The position numbers and the translations under genes were made by a program. From Lineus longissimus (lineage: Eukaryota; Nemertea; Pilidiophora; Heteronemertea; Lineidae): 64,000 bases of DNA. The stretch lies in NCBI RefSeq assembly GCF_910592395.1, contig NC_088326.1, forward strand, positions 5,835,001 through 5,899,000, read 5' to 3'. This document shows, piece after piece, positions 47,165 through 58,018 of this stretch. Each line of letters opens with the position of its first letter. The first letter of the stretch is position 1. The notes beneath the pieces were generated by a model. It saw only the letters and a list, made by a program, of their open reading frames with translations. It was not told the origin of the DNA and searched no databases.

Positions 47165-47445
47165 TGAGAGCATTTTTAATTGCAAAAAGTATAAGCCTAC
47201 GTCACAGAGTCTCTGCAATGGTCATTTTTATCACAGTAGTCTCGCGCAGCCAGACATTCTTCACTTATTAGTCTGGCGCAAGCCAGGCGTTCATTGTACT
47301 AGACCTAGACGTTTTCCACCGCAATGTATCTGGGCCGAAGAAACACTGCGCAAGATTACCTCGAGCTGGAGCTTAGAATAGATTATGCTAATAAGCATAC
47401 TTCCACATTGAGTTTTCCCAGAATGGTTCTTATCGCGCGAAGCTA
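47165..47445 (+). repeat. Boundary blocks A and B of a composite repeat locus, left
   Basis: Block A (47165-47235, with CCTACGTCACAGAGTCTCT) and block B (47375-47445, with ATGCTAATAAGCATACTTCC and CGCGCGAAGCT) both recur inverted at 50125-50292. They bracket the minisatellites between 48.0 and 50.1 kb. Confidence 0.65.
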
Positions 47446-47602
47446 CTTAGCCTAATACCATTAGGCCCCGCGTAGTGGCGCTGAGGCGGCCGCTGTAATC
47501 AAGAGTGGTTGAGTCACCCTATGTTATGACGGACCTAACCAAAATTGCTTACATTTTCGCATTGCTACAATGAAAGACCTAATACTGAAACCACGTGTCT
47601 GT

Positions 47603-47636
47603 TGCTTTAAGAGAGACTGCAGTCTCTCTTAAAGCA
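47603..47636. repeat. 34-bp perfect palindrome
   Basis: TGCTTTAAGAGAGACTG is followed immediately by its exact reverse complement. An outer inverted pair, TGTCTGTTG and CAACAGACA, flanks it. Related to the hairpin at 47049-47090. Confidence 0.9.
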
Positions 47637-47999
47637 CAGTCAACAGACACCACTATACCCCCTCACACTCAGAAACCACTAACGCCCACCCCTTCCTGCT
47701 ACCTTAATATTTCTGGATGGATAAATATAATAGATATCATACTTAAGCCTCTTATTAACCAGTAATCCATCTGCTCTCTACAATGCAAATGCTGGGAATG
47801 AACGATCCGATGCAGACGGAAAAGTCAGACAGAGGGCAACAAAAACGTCATAAACAAGTGCAGACTACATAGGACTAATTAAAAATAACATTAAATACAA
47901 AAAAGTGATCGGATAAGATAGTTAGACGTGTACTTACTGGGTAGATATTATGGATATGATATCATTTGATGGTTACTGTCTTTGGATTGGAAATTTCAT

Positions 48000-49379
48000 G
48001 ACAGTAGACATTTTCTTGTCTGATCCTCGGACTGAGACTGTATGAGAGTAGACATTTTCTTGTCTGATCCTCGGACTGATACTTCATGAGAGTAGACATT
48101 TTCTTGTCTGATCCTTGGACTGAGACTGTATGAGAGTAGACATTTTCTTGTCTGATCCTTGGACTGAGACTGTATGAGAGAAGATATTTTCTAGTCTAAT
48201 AGTCGGATTGATACGGTATGAGAGTAGACATTTTCTTGTCTGATAGTCGGACTGAGACTGTATGAGAGTAGACATTTTCCTCTCTGATAGTCGGACTGAG
48301 ACTGTATGAGAGAAGATATTTTCTTGTCTGATAGTCGGACTGAGACTGTATGAGAGTAGACATTTTCTTGTCTGATCCTTGGACTGAGACTGTATGAGAG
48401 AAGATATTTTCTAGTCTAATAGTCGGATTGATACGGTATGAGAGTAGACATTTTCTTGTCTGATAGTCGGACTGAGACTGTATGAGAGTAGACATTTTCT
48501 TGTCTGATCCTCGGACTGAGACTGTATGAGAGTAGACATTTTCTTGTCTGATTCTCGGATTGATACTGTATGAGAGTAGACATTTTCTTGTCTGATCCTC
48601 GGACTGAGACTGTATGAGAGTAGATATTTTCTTGTCTGATGGTCGGATTGATACTGTATGAGAGTAGACATTTTCTTGTCTGATCCTCGGACTGAGACTG
48701 TATGAGAGAAGATATTTTCTTGTCTGATCATCGGATTGATATTGTATGAGAGTAGACATTTTCTTGTCTGATCCTCGGACTGAGACTGTATGAGAGTAGA
48801 TATTTTCTTGTCTGATGGTCGGATTGATACTGTATGAGAAGAGACATTTTCTTGTCTGATCCTCGGACTGAGACTGTATGAGAGAAGATATTTTCTTGTC
48901 TGATGGTCGGATTGATACTCTATGAGAGTAGACATTTTCTTGTCTGATGGTCGGATTGATACTGTATGAGAGTAGACATTTTCTTGTCTGATGGTCGGAT
49001 TGATACTGTATGAGAGTAGACATTTTCTTGTCTGATGGTCGGATTGATACTGTATGAGAGTAGACATTTTCTTGTCTGATAGTCGGATTGATACTGTATG
49101 AGAGTAGACATTTTCTTGTCTGATCCTCGGACTGAGACTGTATGAGAGTAGATATTTTCTAGTCTGATAGTCGGATTGAAAGTTCATGAGAGTAGATATT
49201 TCTTGTCTGATCGTCGGATTGAAACTTCATGAGAGTCGACATTTTCTCGTCTGATCCTCGGACTGATACTGTATGAGAGTAGACATTTTCTTGTCTGATC
49301 CTCGGACTGAGACTGTATGAGAGTAGATATTTTCTAGTCTGTTAGTCGGATTGAAAGTTCATGAGAGTAGATATTTCAA
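48000..49379 (-). repeat. 44-bp minisatellite, about 31 units with higher-order structure
   Basis: The unit contains AGTAGACATTTTCTTGTCTG, then a variable CCTCGG, GGTCGG or AGTCGG segment, then ACTGAGACTGTATGAG. AGACA and TGTCT form a small hairpin in each unit. A five-unit block (220 bp) near 48151 is repeated at 48371, showing higher-order duplication. Forty-four is not a multiple of three, so three units (132 bp) make 44 codons. All three minus-strand frames are open over long stretches and read the same peptide in rotation. This is a property of the repeat, not evidence of a protein. Confidence 0.95.
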
Positions 49380-50018
49380 TACATCAACCCACCAAATATG
49401 ATCTGGATATTTGCCACCGTTTAGGAGATATGGACCGGAAGGGATTTCAGGAGTCAAGGTCATTACTCCAAGTTGAAAGGTATGATGAAAAGGAGTACTC
49501 TAAACGAGACTAATGACCTGATCTGTAATACTTAAGTTATGCAGCATGAAAATTCTGCTTCGCAACAAATGTGACAATTAATACGTCACCCTATCAAAAG
49601 AAAAAGAAGAAAGAAACACCTCTTTGGAAAGAAACACCACCACGCGACAACCTTTGGCCCCCAATATATCAACCCATCAAATATGATCCGAATATCTGCC
49701 ACCGTTGAGGAGATATGGACCAGAAGGGTTTTCAGGGGGATGGTCATACTCCAAGGTCAAAGGTCAGGGTGATGATTCTACCAGCTGACACACCTTTGGC
49801 CCCCAATATATCAACCCATCAAATATGATCCGAATATCTGCAACCGTTTAGGAGATATGGACCAGAAGGGTTTTCAGGGGGAAGGTCATAATCCAAGGTC
49901 AAAGGTCAGGGCGATGATTCTACCAGGCGACACGCCTTTGGCCGCCAATATATCAACCCATCAAATATGATCCGAATATCTGCCATCGTTTAGGAGATAT
50001 GGTCCGGAAGAGATTTGC
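49380..50018 (+). repeat. 142-bp tandem repeats with DR1 motifs
   Basis: A unit starting CAATATATCAACCCATCAAA recurs at 49662, 49804 and 49946, with a diverged copy from about 49380. Each carries GGAGATATGGACC. Two carry CCAAGGTCAAAGGTCAGG. It follows directly on the 44-bp minisatellite and leads into the GACG microsatellite. Confidence 0.85.
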
Positions 50019-50093
50019 TGACGGAAGGACGGAAGGACGGACCGACAGCCAGCCGGCCCGACGAACGGACGGACGGACGGAAGGACGGGCGGT
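50019..50093 (+). repeat. GACGGAAG/GGAC microsatellite
   Basis: Repeated GACGGAAG and GACGGACG tetranucleotides with interruptions. Confidence 0.9.
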
Positions 50094-50100
50094 AACGCTA

Positions 50101-50134
50101 TATCCCACCGAACATATGTTCGTTCGGTGGGATA
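50101..50134. repeat. Hairpin at the end of the repeat locus
   Basis: TATCCCACCGAAC pairs with GTTCGGTGGGATA across an 8-nt loop. It follows the GACG microsatellite and overlaps the start of inverted block A. Confidence 0.9.
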
Positions 50135-50292
50135 AAAATTGACCATTATAGAGACTCTGTGACGTAGGCATATACTTTTTACAATTATAAATGCTCTACA
50201 CGTGCAATAGAAGAACCATGCGGTCCGGAGCTTCGCGCGATATGGACCATTCTAGGAAAATGAGGAAGGTATGCTCATTAGCATAATCTAAT
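50125..50292 (-). repeat. Boundary blocks A and B of the composite locus, right
   Basis: AGAGACTCTGTGACGTAGG (block A inverted) and then AGCTTCGCGCGATATGG ... GGTATGCTCATTAGCATAAT (block B inverted) match 47165-47445. The order A then B is the same on both sides although each block is inverted. Confidence 0.65.
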
Positions 50293-51259
50293 ATTATCAG
50301 TGCAGTGCCCTAGTAAGCGTGCCATTAGGTTGGGAACCTGCTATAGTTCCTTCCGCCAATTTTTTGTATTAATAGACGGTTTTCTCCGTGTAGGCGATCT
50401 CTTTAGCAGTAACTCAACTGCATCATCACAATAGCCAGCAAAGAAATGGAAATGCCCCCCCCCCCCCTGGAAAGGTGTCCAGACTACCGGCCCCCAAACC
50501 CCCTATTGGCCTCTCAATAAGTCCTTCCGAGCTGCTTACCCCGGGGCGCTCGAGCGGAACCCCCAAACCTTCATGATGGTACAGTCCTGTGACACGTTTA
50601 ACCCAGGGCGAGGAAGAGATACCCCTTTGATGGTACCCCAACCCACAACCATCATTACCCTTCATTTTCACTGGCATGATATTGGCAAGACTGCCAAGTG
50701 GTGGTAGACACTGGTACCTCTTAAATACATACATTCCTCCATAATATGTCTTCGGGTCCCACCACGGCCCATGTGGAATTCGCTCAAAAGGTTTATTGAA
50801 ATCTCAAAAACAATCAAAACGCATATGTCGGGGGGGGGGGGACCCGGAACCCCCCTGAAATTGAAGTTTGATTAAAAAACTGTGTGAGTATTCATGTGGT
50901 TCTCTGCCGGAGCTCAGAATAGTCGAGTTGCTTCATTCGCGCGTTTATCTCTTTTGGCGGCCTTTTGGCCATAACTCCTGAACGCTGCTAGCTACTATGA
51001 TGAAACTTTTATCATCGGTTCACCTAGTGATAGTGCTTCACATATAGTATGGGTTTTGATTTGACGTACTTTTCAAGGTCACAGAGGTAAAAGTTGGAAA
51101 AAACAAAAAATGTGGCACGTTTTGTCATTGTTTTACATAGCAACTTCAAAACCTGGAAAAATGTATAACAGGAATACCTTCTCCGGGGCACGAAATTTCA
51201 GCCTGTTCCAACTTCAGATATGGCCACCAGGGGCCTGATCCAAAACAGATCCAAGTGCT
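50293..51259. other. Repeat-rich stretch with C/G runs
   Basis: Runs of 13 C (50455-50467) and 12 G (50830-50841) are present. The phrase TCGGGGG ... ACCCCCCT belongs to the 1-kb element at 51260. Between 50986 and 51240 there is a fragment of the hairpin-headed repeat (TTTTCAAGGTCACAGAGGTA). No gene is supported. A minus-strand frame at 50426-50734 overlaps the C-run. Confidence 0.5.
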
Positions 51260-52268
51260 AATATGTAAAGCCAAGGACTTAGTGAGCCCCCCTTTAGGTC
51301 GGGGGAGCTCCCCCGAACCCCCCTACGAGCATATGTTAAGTGCAAGCTCTAACAACTACAACTGTTAGGCTACAATGGGGGGACACCCCCCAACCCCCCC
51401 CCCCCCCGGTGAACAGTCAACTAGCCCTTCCAATTCCATGTCATTTACCGCTGGGGGGGGGGGGGGGCGATGGATGTCATCTGTACTGCGCGAGTTTTAT
51501 TGAATTCCGCAAATAAACAGCACATTTGTACAGGATTTAAGCTGTTAAGGCGGACATGCAAATGAAATTCTTTGATCTGTCCTGAAGTATATGTCGGGGG
51601 GATAAAATCCCTCCGAACCCCCCCTAAAATTGTTGGGATTATTAGGCCACGGCCGAGGTGGAAATGGTTCCGCTGGTGTATATATTTGAAAAAAAAATCA
51701 ATAACAATAATTTTTTCTCGCTAATTTGCACGCGCAGTGGGCAGTCAAGTGCATGTCAAATGGCACGAAAAGCGTATTTGCATTATTTGGACCATATTGT
51801 ATTGTTGATTTAGTGTGATTTCGAGAAAACACTGAAGAAACACGTCTTGGCAACAGTTACCAGGCGAGCGCGCGCGTGTGTGGAATAAACTATATGTCAC
51901 GTGACCTCGGCAAAATTGAAATAAAACGTCGGCATTTTTGTGAGTAATGCGTGATTTAGGCGGCAGTTTTTCTAATTAGAATACAAATAAATGTTTCCTG
52001 ATTTTTTTAGGCATGTGTCGGGGGGAAAGGCCCCCCGAACCCCCCTAAAATTGAAATTAATTCTTGAAAATTGAAAATCAGCCAATGGGCGCGCGACCCA
52101 CCGACCCACTGGAGTGACGCACAGACACATGAAACTACCCCGCATATTTATCAGCGCCATTCTTGACCAAAAAATTTTGTTTCAAGCTATACATTGAATT
52201 TCTAATGGAAATGCACTAATTCCTTCACGCATGTATCTTAAGAGCCCCCCTAAGAAGGGGGGCTTATA
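51260..52268 (+). mobile_element. 1-kb element with C/G hairpins, copy 1
   Basis: Colinear with 59240-60292. It starts ATATGTAAAGCCAAGGACTT and GTGAGCCCCCCTTTAGG, and ends AAGAGCCCCCCTAAG with AAGGGGGGCTTATA, so the ends are imperfect inverted repeats. The 5' part contains GGGGGAGCTCCCCCGAACC and long C and G runs (51394-51407, 51453-51467). No coding capacity. A non-autonomous DNA element is the simplest reading. Confidence 0.75.
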
Positions 52269-52822
52269 ACTCAATAGCAATTTGATCTAGGGTGTTCATC
52301 TTTGATACATTACCTCAATATGACCTCCAAGCGCATGCCAAATTTTGGCACGGCCAGTTTTCAAATTTGACCACTAGGTGGCCGGACACGAAAGTAGGCC
52401 TACTCTAGCTAATGAGTCATGTCATAAACACAGCTGTTCCCCACATTTCATCTGGCCTAACTTGAGAAAGAAAGAAGAGTCAAAAAAATTATCATAATTC
52501 TGTCAACACTTATGACAGAGGACACAATCTTTAATTGATGCCGGGGATTGATGTAGGTTGTGTTGGTTGTTATTCCGATTCCTCTTGTGTCAAAATCATG
52601 GACAACATGTCCTTGCCCCAATACCCTAGTGGTTGCCGTGTCTGCCTAACGCTAACCCTAACCCTAACCCACCTAAGCCTACTTTTCAAGGTCACAAACT
52701 AGCGTATGTTGGTGAGCACAACGGCCATGGCCGCTTCATCTTTCCTCGTGACAATGTACAGCAAAATAGTTATAATACAACCCCACAATCGCGCTATAAG
52801 TCCATAATAAGGCTACCGTGTA
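52269..52822. other. Spacer with telomere-like repeat and repeat fragment
   Basis: CTAACCCTAACCCTAACCC lies at 52652-52670. It is followed by TTTTCAAGGTCACAAAC ... GGTGAGCACAACGGCCATGG (52682-52735), a fragment of the repeat seen at 32269-33412. Confidence 0.6.
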
Positions 52823-53256
52823 TGGCTGGCGGGAGTGGACAAATATCAGAATTAAGGGTCGGGATAAATCAGATTTATACCACGACTATATTCATAATAG
52901 TAGACAGCCAATCAGAACCCCGCATTTCATGAATTATGGTGACCATTAAATCTGAATTATACCACGACATAAATGAATCAACCCACGACTATAATCGTTT
53001 TAGACCCACGACTATATTCGTAATAGCAGACAGCCAATCAGAGAGCCGAATTTATGGACGGAAGTGCGATTTATGCCGCACCATAAATGATACGATTGCC
53101 ACCTTCTGATTGGTCTAAATATGCCACACCACAATTCCTTTTTATGCCGTGGCATAATTGTGAATTCTGCCGCGCCATTATTCACGAGATCCGATGCTTT
53201 GATTGGTTGATTTATGCCGTGGCATAATTCTGAATTTTGTCCACTCGCGCCAGCCA
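52823..53256. mobile_element. MITE with TA target duplication
   Basis: 434 bp with inverted ends TGGCTGGCGGGAGTGGAC and GTCCACTCGCGCCAGCCA, flanked by TA on both sides. The terminal 30 bp match with few differences. Internal phrases such as GCCGTGGCATAATTCTG and ACCACGACTATA recur in both orientations, giving strong self-complementarity. TA duplication suggests a Tc1/mariner-type origin. No transposase is present. Confidence 0.8.
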
Positions 53257-54337
53257 TAACCGTGACCCGTTAAAATGTTTCGCCAGCTTCGCTATTTTGC
53301 CGCTACGCGGCGCGTTGGGTCCTTGCGTCCTGCATTATCACTGATGACTTAGGCCGACCTGGCGGTATTTGGGACGCTATACCCGGCACCTGCTTTGAAT
53401 TGCACAGGTCACGAGGTCTTCGATAGGAAGTGTCCATGACTCGGACAAAAAATGTTCCACTTTTTGAGATAAACAGTAATACTGTTTAATGGTTCCTGGC
53501 CTTCAACCAACAGTCATGGTTTCGATTGTTTCTGTATCCAGGTCATATTCATTTAGTGATTGATGAACGTACTTGGAATGTTCGTTACACTTCACGTCTG
53601 TACTGTGCCAACGCCAGAATTGTTCCAACTACAAAAATATTTGTTCCAACTAAAGTATACAATATAATTATCCATGCTATTTTGATTTTCAACCAGCGAA
53701 ATTGATATTTTTTCGATTATTTGCTTCTGTGGATGCACCCAGCAATGACATAGACCAACATAGACATACTTTGCATGAAATATATCGGATTGTCAAAACT
53801 GTGTACAAACAAAGAGGGAAAAAAAGCTACCGCCAGTTCCCAAAAATGATATTATCCTTGAGTTTTACGGAATAAATGTTTCAGCTGATATTGGTGATGT
53901 CCATGACCCTTACATTGTATGTAAGGGGTGTGTCCTAAACATACAACATGCAACGGATCCAAAATACTCAACGAGATACGTGTAGTTTTGGCAGGAGTGT
54001 GAGGACATAAACAGCACGTTTTGGATTCCTTGTCGTGTCTGCAGCAGGTTTATATGAATGGCCGCGGCTATTCTTACGACGATCCCAATGCATTTTACAT
54101 ACAAACTACTGGTTATTCTTACGACGATCATTTTCACCTTTTTGGGCCTTAATCATAACCCTGACGCTCACCCTGACCCTAACACGCACTCCTAGCGCCA
54201 ACCCTAACCCTAACCCTTACTTTACACTAGTCTTATCTCCCTAGATCCTCAGTTTAATCTCTGAAATCGCATAAATCCTAAGTTACGACTAGTCGTAAGA
54301 ATAGCCACTTTGTATATGAATTTCCTGCGCAAGAATG
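53257..54337. other. Intergenic stretch with telomere-like repeats
   Basis: ACCCTGACGCTCACCCTGACCC and ACCCTAACCCTAACCC-type repeats lie at 54155-54220. CTATTCTTACGACGAT-like phrases recur near 54065, 54115 and (inverted) 54288. No gene is supported. Confidence 0.5.
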
Positions 54338-54785
54338 CCAAGTTGAATAGGCAAAGGAAGGGTAGGGCGATGGTGAAAGGAGGAGCTTGATTAAGACCTT
54401 ATCAGTAATAGTCTGGGTATGAGGTCAAAAGTATTCACACTAGAAGGTTATCAAATACCAATTTCTGTTGAAGTTTTTCAATTACTCGATGTCTAAATTG
54501 AATAATTAAACTGATTAAAGGTGCTTAGAACTTGGGGAAATCCCCGTGAATCCCCAAACTTGTCATCTTTCTTTTCGAATTTCCTTTTTCCTCTTGGGAA
54601 ATTCAATTAGTAGAGATGTCATGATTGTCGTAGGTATCAAACAAAAAAGTTGAATCATCTCATCTTAATCAACGGAAGTCCTTAACTGACCCATCGTACT
54701 GAGCACTGTCCTGGAGGACATTATTGATCTGGTGTCTCAGATAACTAGACTGTCTTGATTGCTCTGTTGATAAACAAAGCCAGCA
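54338..54785 (+). repeat. Dispersed repeat B, copy 2
   Basis: Same orientation as 26577-26953, with an extra segment at about 54605-54690. Confidence 0.75.
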
Positions 54786-55175
54786 TGGAAACTCAGTGAG
54801 CAGCTCGGAACTGGCTGTGAAGGATGTGCTGGCGACGTCATTGGAGCCAAAAAATTATTTTTCTTGACCTCGATTCAAAAGGCTTTTTCAAAAAAATTTA
54901 TTCAAACGATAACATCAGCTACAAATATTTTTATCAACTTATTGAACTTAATAAAGACGTGATATTGAGAAAAAAATTAAACAAATATCGAAATGTAAGA
55001 TTATTTTGAGGAAAACTACATTCCATGGGCAAAACTACCTGGACACATCATGGCTACACGATGGCCGCCGTACGTGGCATATTTTGATATTTTGAAGTTT
55101 TTTATATCGACATGGAACTGCATCCACATGTATGCCAAAAATACAACAACAAAGTAAAAGAACGGAGGTTCTTAC
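54786..55175. other. Probable intron or intergenic DNA
   Basis: If the methyltransferase exon at 55176 is real, this is the start of its first intron. The conserved SAM-binding exon (GxGP motif) was not found here. Confidence 0.35.
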
Positions 55176-55329
55176 CCGTGAGCTCATGAAGCATCTCCAT
55201 CAACTTGTTGGCGAACCGGTTTTCCTGCGTGTGATAACTCTCCAAATAGATTTTGGGGTCAAAATGTGTTTTGTAGTCGTCTCCAAATAATCTTGCCGTC
55301 TCAATGGGGGGGGGGGGGGGGTCAGCCAT
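55176..55329 (-). CDS. First coding exon of an NNMT/PNMT/TEMT-family methyltransferase
   Basis: On the minus strand an ATG (55329) in context ACCATGG opens 51 codons plus one base up to a GTAAGA donor (phase 1). After MAD and five prolines it reads GDDYKTHFDPKIYLESYH and then NKLMEMLHELTG. The pattern Y..HF(D/N)P..YLE.YY followed by an amphipathic helix is the N-terminal signature of S-adenosylmethionine-dependent methyltransferases of the nicotinamide/phenylethanolamine/indolethylamine N-methyltransferase family. There the first exon ends just before the SAM-binding motif, as here. The five prolines come from a C15 run, a mutational hot spot. An in-frame ATG four codons upstream (MALTMAD) is an alternative start. 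The substrate cannot be inferred, and the remaining exons were not found. Confidence 0.6.
55306..55321 (-). repeat. Homopolymer run inside the coding exon
   Basis: Sixteen G on the plus strand, encoding the end of Asp and five Pro codons on the minus strand. Any length change not divisible by three would shift the frame just after the start codon. Confidence 0.9.
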
Positions 55330-57322
55330 GGTTAGGGCCATGGTTAGGGCCTGATGCTTGAGATTCCAAGGTGTTTCACCTGAAGCGAACCCTGGCAATG
55401 CGCCTTCAGGAAAAGAAGAAAGTGGCAAGTTTTAAAGACACCAAACGGGTGTCACACACTGTGACATCCAGGCAGGGAAGTTACAATCTACAGCCAAGCT
55501 TTCGAATGCCTTGTAGGATTCCACCGTAAATATGGTCACTGTTCGCCAGGACTTCATCAGATGAACACCGCCACGTTACACAGGCATTCGACGCGAATCC
55601 GTCGTGCTATTTTTTGTTATTCGACAGGAATTAGACGTAACAAAAACAAATTCCAACTCGGGATTCGAAGCGAATTCGACGTAGAATTGGCGTCGAACCC
55701 TGGCCAGGGGGAACAGGGTTCTGATTGACTGCTGCATAAGATGCTGATGCCGGGAATATGCGGCAATTTACAGGCTTAAGGCGAGATTATAATTGGATTT
55801 CATTCATAAATCATCAGGGAGAAATATATTTTACTCATGGCGACAGTCAGGAGTTTGATAGACCTACTGCATGGAGTGAACTGAGGGATTTCATCTGATC
55901 AGTGTAGCTAAAAGCAGAGAATATCTTTTTCTCTAAGGAAATCCCACAAATCCGTGTAAAAAGAACCTTCAAAAATGTCAAGGTTTACAGTAACAAGTTC
56001 CTGAGATAACATTCAATTGCCTTTCATTAACGATTTGTTGACTTGCGAGATGGCTCCTTTCCTTCAATCGTCGAAGTACTTTATCACTACACAGTATAGT
56101 GGCGGAATCTACGGAATCCGGGGTTTCGAACTGCCGCAAGTGCCTGGGGGCGCAGCTCTGTATGCGGCTAACCTGGGCGACTAGACCTGTCCTTCTGGAC
56201 TCCTGCATCTGGTTTTCAGTGACCTTCTGTGCTATTCTATTAACAGTTCTGTGACCTTCTGTGCTCTTCTATTTACCCCTCAGCGACCTTTTGTGACATT
56301 CTATCAACCGTTCATATTCCATGTATATATGTGTATGTGTATGTATTGATTGTCCGAAGTGTATGACCGGTCAACTTAAATCGATAATTAAAATGAAATT
56401 GTAGATGCGCGTGTAGGCCCATGCGGTTACGCATTTGCATAGCTACTCATGGTATCGAGATGACAGGTATCAGCCGACGCAGCGATAACCAGGTAACTTC
56501 CAAGCACATTACGGAAAGGTGTGTGGAGCACATGACAATATGGACAGGTATTCAGATCGAAGACTTGCGGTCATTAATCGGTCGTCCTACCGGTATTTGA
56601 GGGCACCAGAAATTCGCCCAGGTTTTAGTCTTTTTCTTTATTTTGTGAAGTGGTTTCCAGACTCACCGTGACTTCGTTCCTTGGGCAAGATGAGTGCAAA
56701 GTCAGGCAATCTAAACGTTAGATGGTCTACGAGGGATAGAGATTGATGAACGTGGTCCGTGAACCAAGAAAACGTTTTATCCTGCGACTCGCGATTGGAG
56801 GCATGGTTCTAAAAAAGATGCAAAGATTGCCGGCATTGCTGTTGTTGGACTTCGTGATATTTTCACCTGTAAGTCTAACACTTCACGGTAGCGTATACAC
56901 CTGAAAATTTTTTGTCGATTTACACGTAGGCCTATATTCTCTCTGCCAAGATAAAACATTTTTGTCTACAGAATGATTCCACGCGTTTGAAGCGGGCCAC
57001 TTGCGAGGATTGTTCGAATCGGTGCATGTAAAATCGATGAGGCTGTTGTGACCGATATCAGTCGTCCCCTATTACCACCAGTGGAATCTTAGCAGTCTTA
57101 GTTGAAAACTGCTGATTTTATGGTAATTTGAATGACGGACGAGAACGGAAATTTTGCAATCTCAAACAAAACTTAACATCTTTCGAGAAACTTCTGTAGC
57201 TCAGGCCTGCATTGGAGGTCGTATTTAGATCGGGACATGCATCATATTGAGAAAATTATAATCTATATGAGATGAAGTCTTGGTTGTTCATTAACTATCA
57301 TTCTGGCCTTCAAATTCGGTAT
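55330..57322. other. Upstream region of the methyltransferase exon, otherwise featureless
   Basis: An open frame continues upstream of the exon to 55428. Beyond that nothing is recognised apart from a short GTGACCTTCTGTGCT repeat at about 56218-56290. Confidence 0.4.
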
Positions 57323-57994
57323 TTCACACCAAATATATCAACTCGAACAATAAACTATTCAAGTTTCTCATCATACTGCCACACCAAGACGAGCTGCATT
57401 CGTGAACACTGGAGTGGTGGATTAGATTGGTCTCCTGCCTGGGTTGTGTTCTTGTCACCCTTGTACCGTCACTCATATCACGAATTAAGACTACCTGACT
57501 CACTGAAACACTTACAGCTCACAGCAGCAGTCTCAGCCATAAGACAGGTGGATTTCGAAACTCGCCCCTAACAAGTCAATTCTTCGGCTGTGGCATTGAT
57601 CGGACGGTCGTGAAGATTACCATCAAGATTCGTTTCTAAACAATCATTACACTAACCAAGATTATGGAAGACATGCATGAGAATTGATTTTTGACATAAC
57701 ACATTCAAGGCGGAGAGTTTGTTTTCCCGAGACCCGCCGAGAATTATTAACACGCAAGCCCGTGGTGCTTATTTTTAGACCTTTCCCAACCTCTCTTGTG
57801 CCTTGTTGGTTTTCCTTCGCAAATTGAGTCATTATCTATTTCAAATTTGAGTTAGGGTAAGGGTCAGGATTAGGGACGGTCAGGGTTGGAAGCAGGAATA
57901 AGATAGTTGGTGCGGGTATATGTATAATTGCCCCTGAATAGTCAATACATCGAAAGTCTGTTTAAAAAATATGTTTTGCAGTCCGAAACACATC
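57323..57994 (+). repeat. Dispersed 670-bp repeat C, copy 2
   Basis: Colinear with 45009-45677 in direct orientation 12.3 kb apart. It differs by substitutions and small indels. It is followed by the G-run at 57998-58018. Confidence 0.85.
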
Positions 57995-57997
57995 ATT

Positions 57998-58018
57998 GGG
58001 GGGGGGGGGGGGGGGGGG
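57998..58018 (+). repeat. G homopolymer, 21 nt
   Basis: An uninterrupted G run directly after repeat C copy 2. The length may be unreliable in the assembly. Confidence 0.9.

Noticed and set aside
48196-49187. Open frames of 258 and 275 codons on the minus strand
   Set aside because: They are overlapping frames through the 44-bp minisatellite that read the same repeated peptide in rotation. The repeat itself explains the openness.
52652-52670. Telomere or chromosome end
   Set aside because: Only three CCCTAA units, with ordinary DNA on both sides. At most an interstitial remnant. The same applies to 54155-54220.
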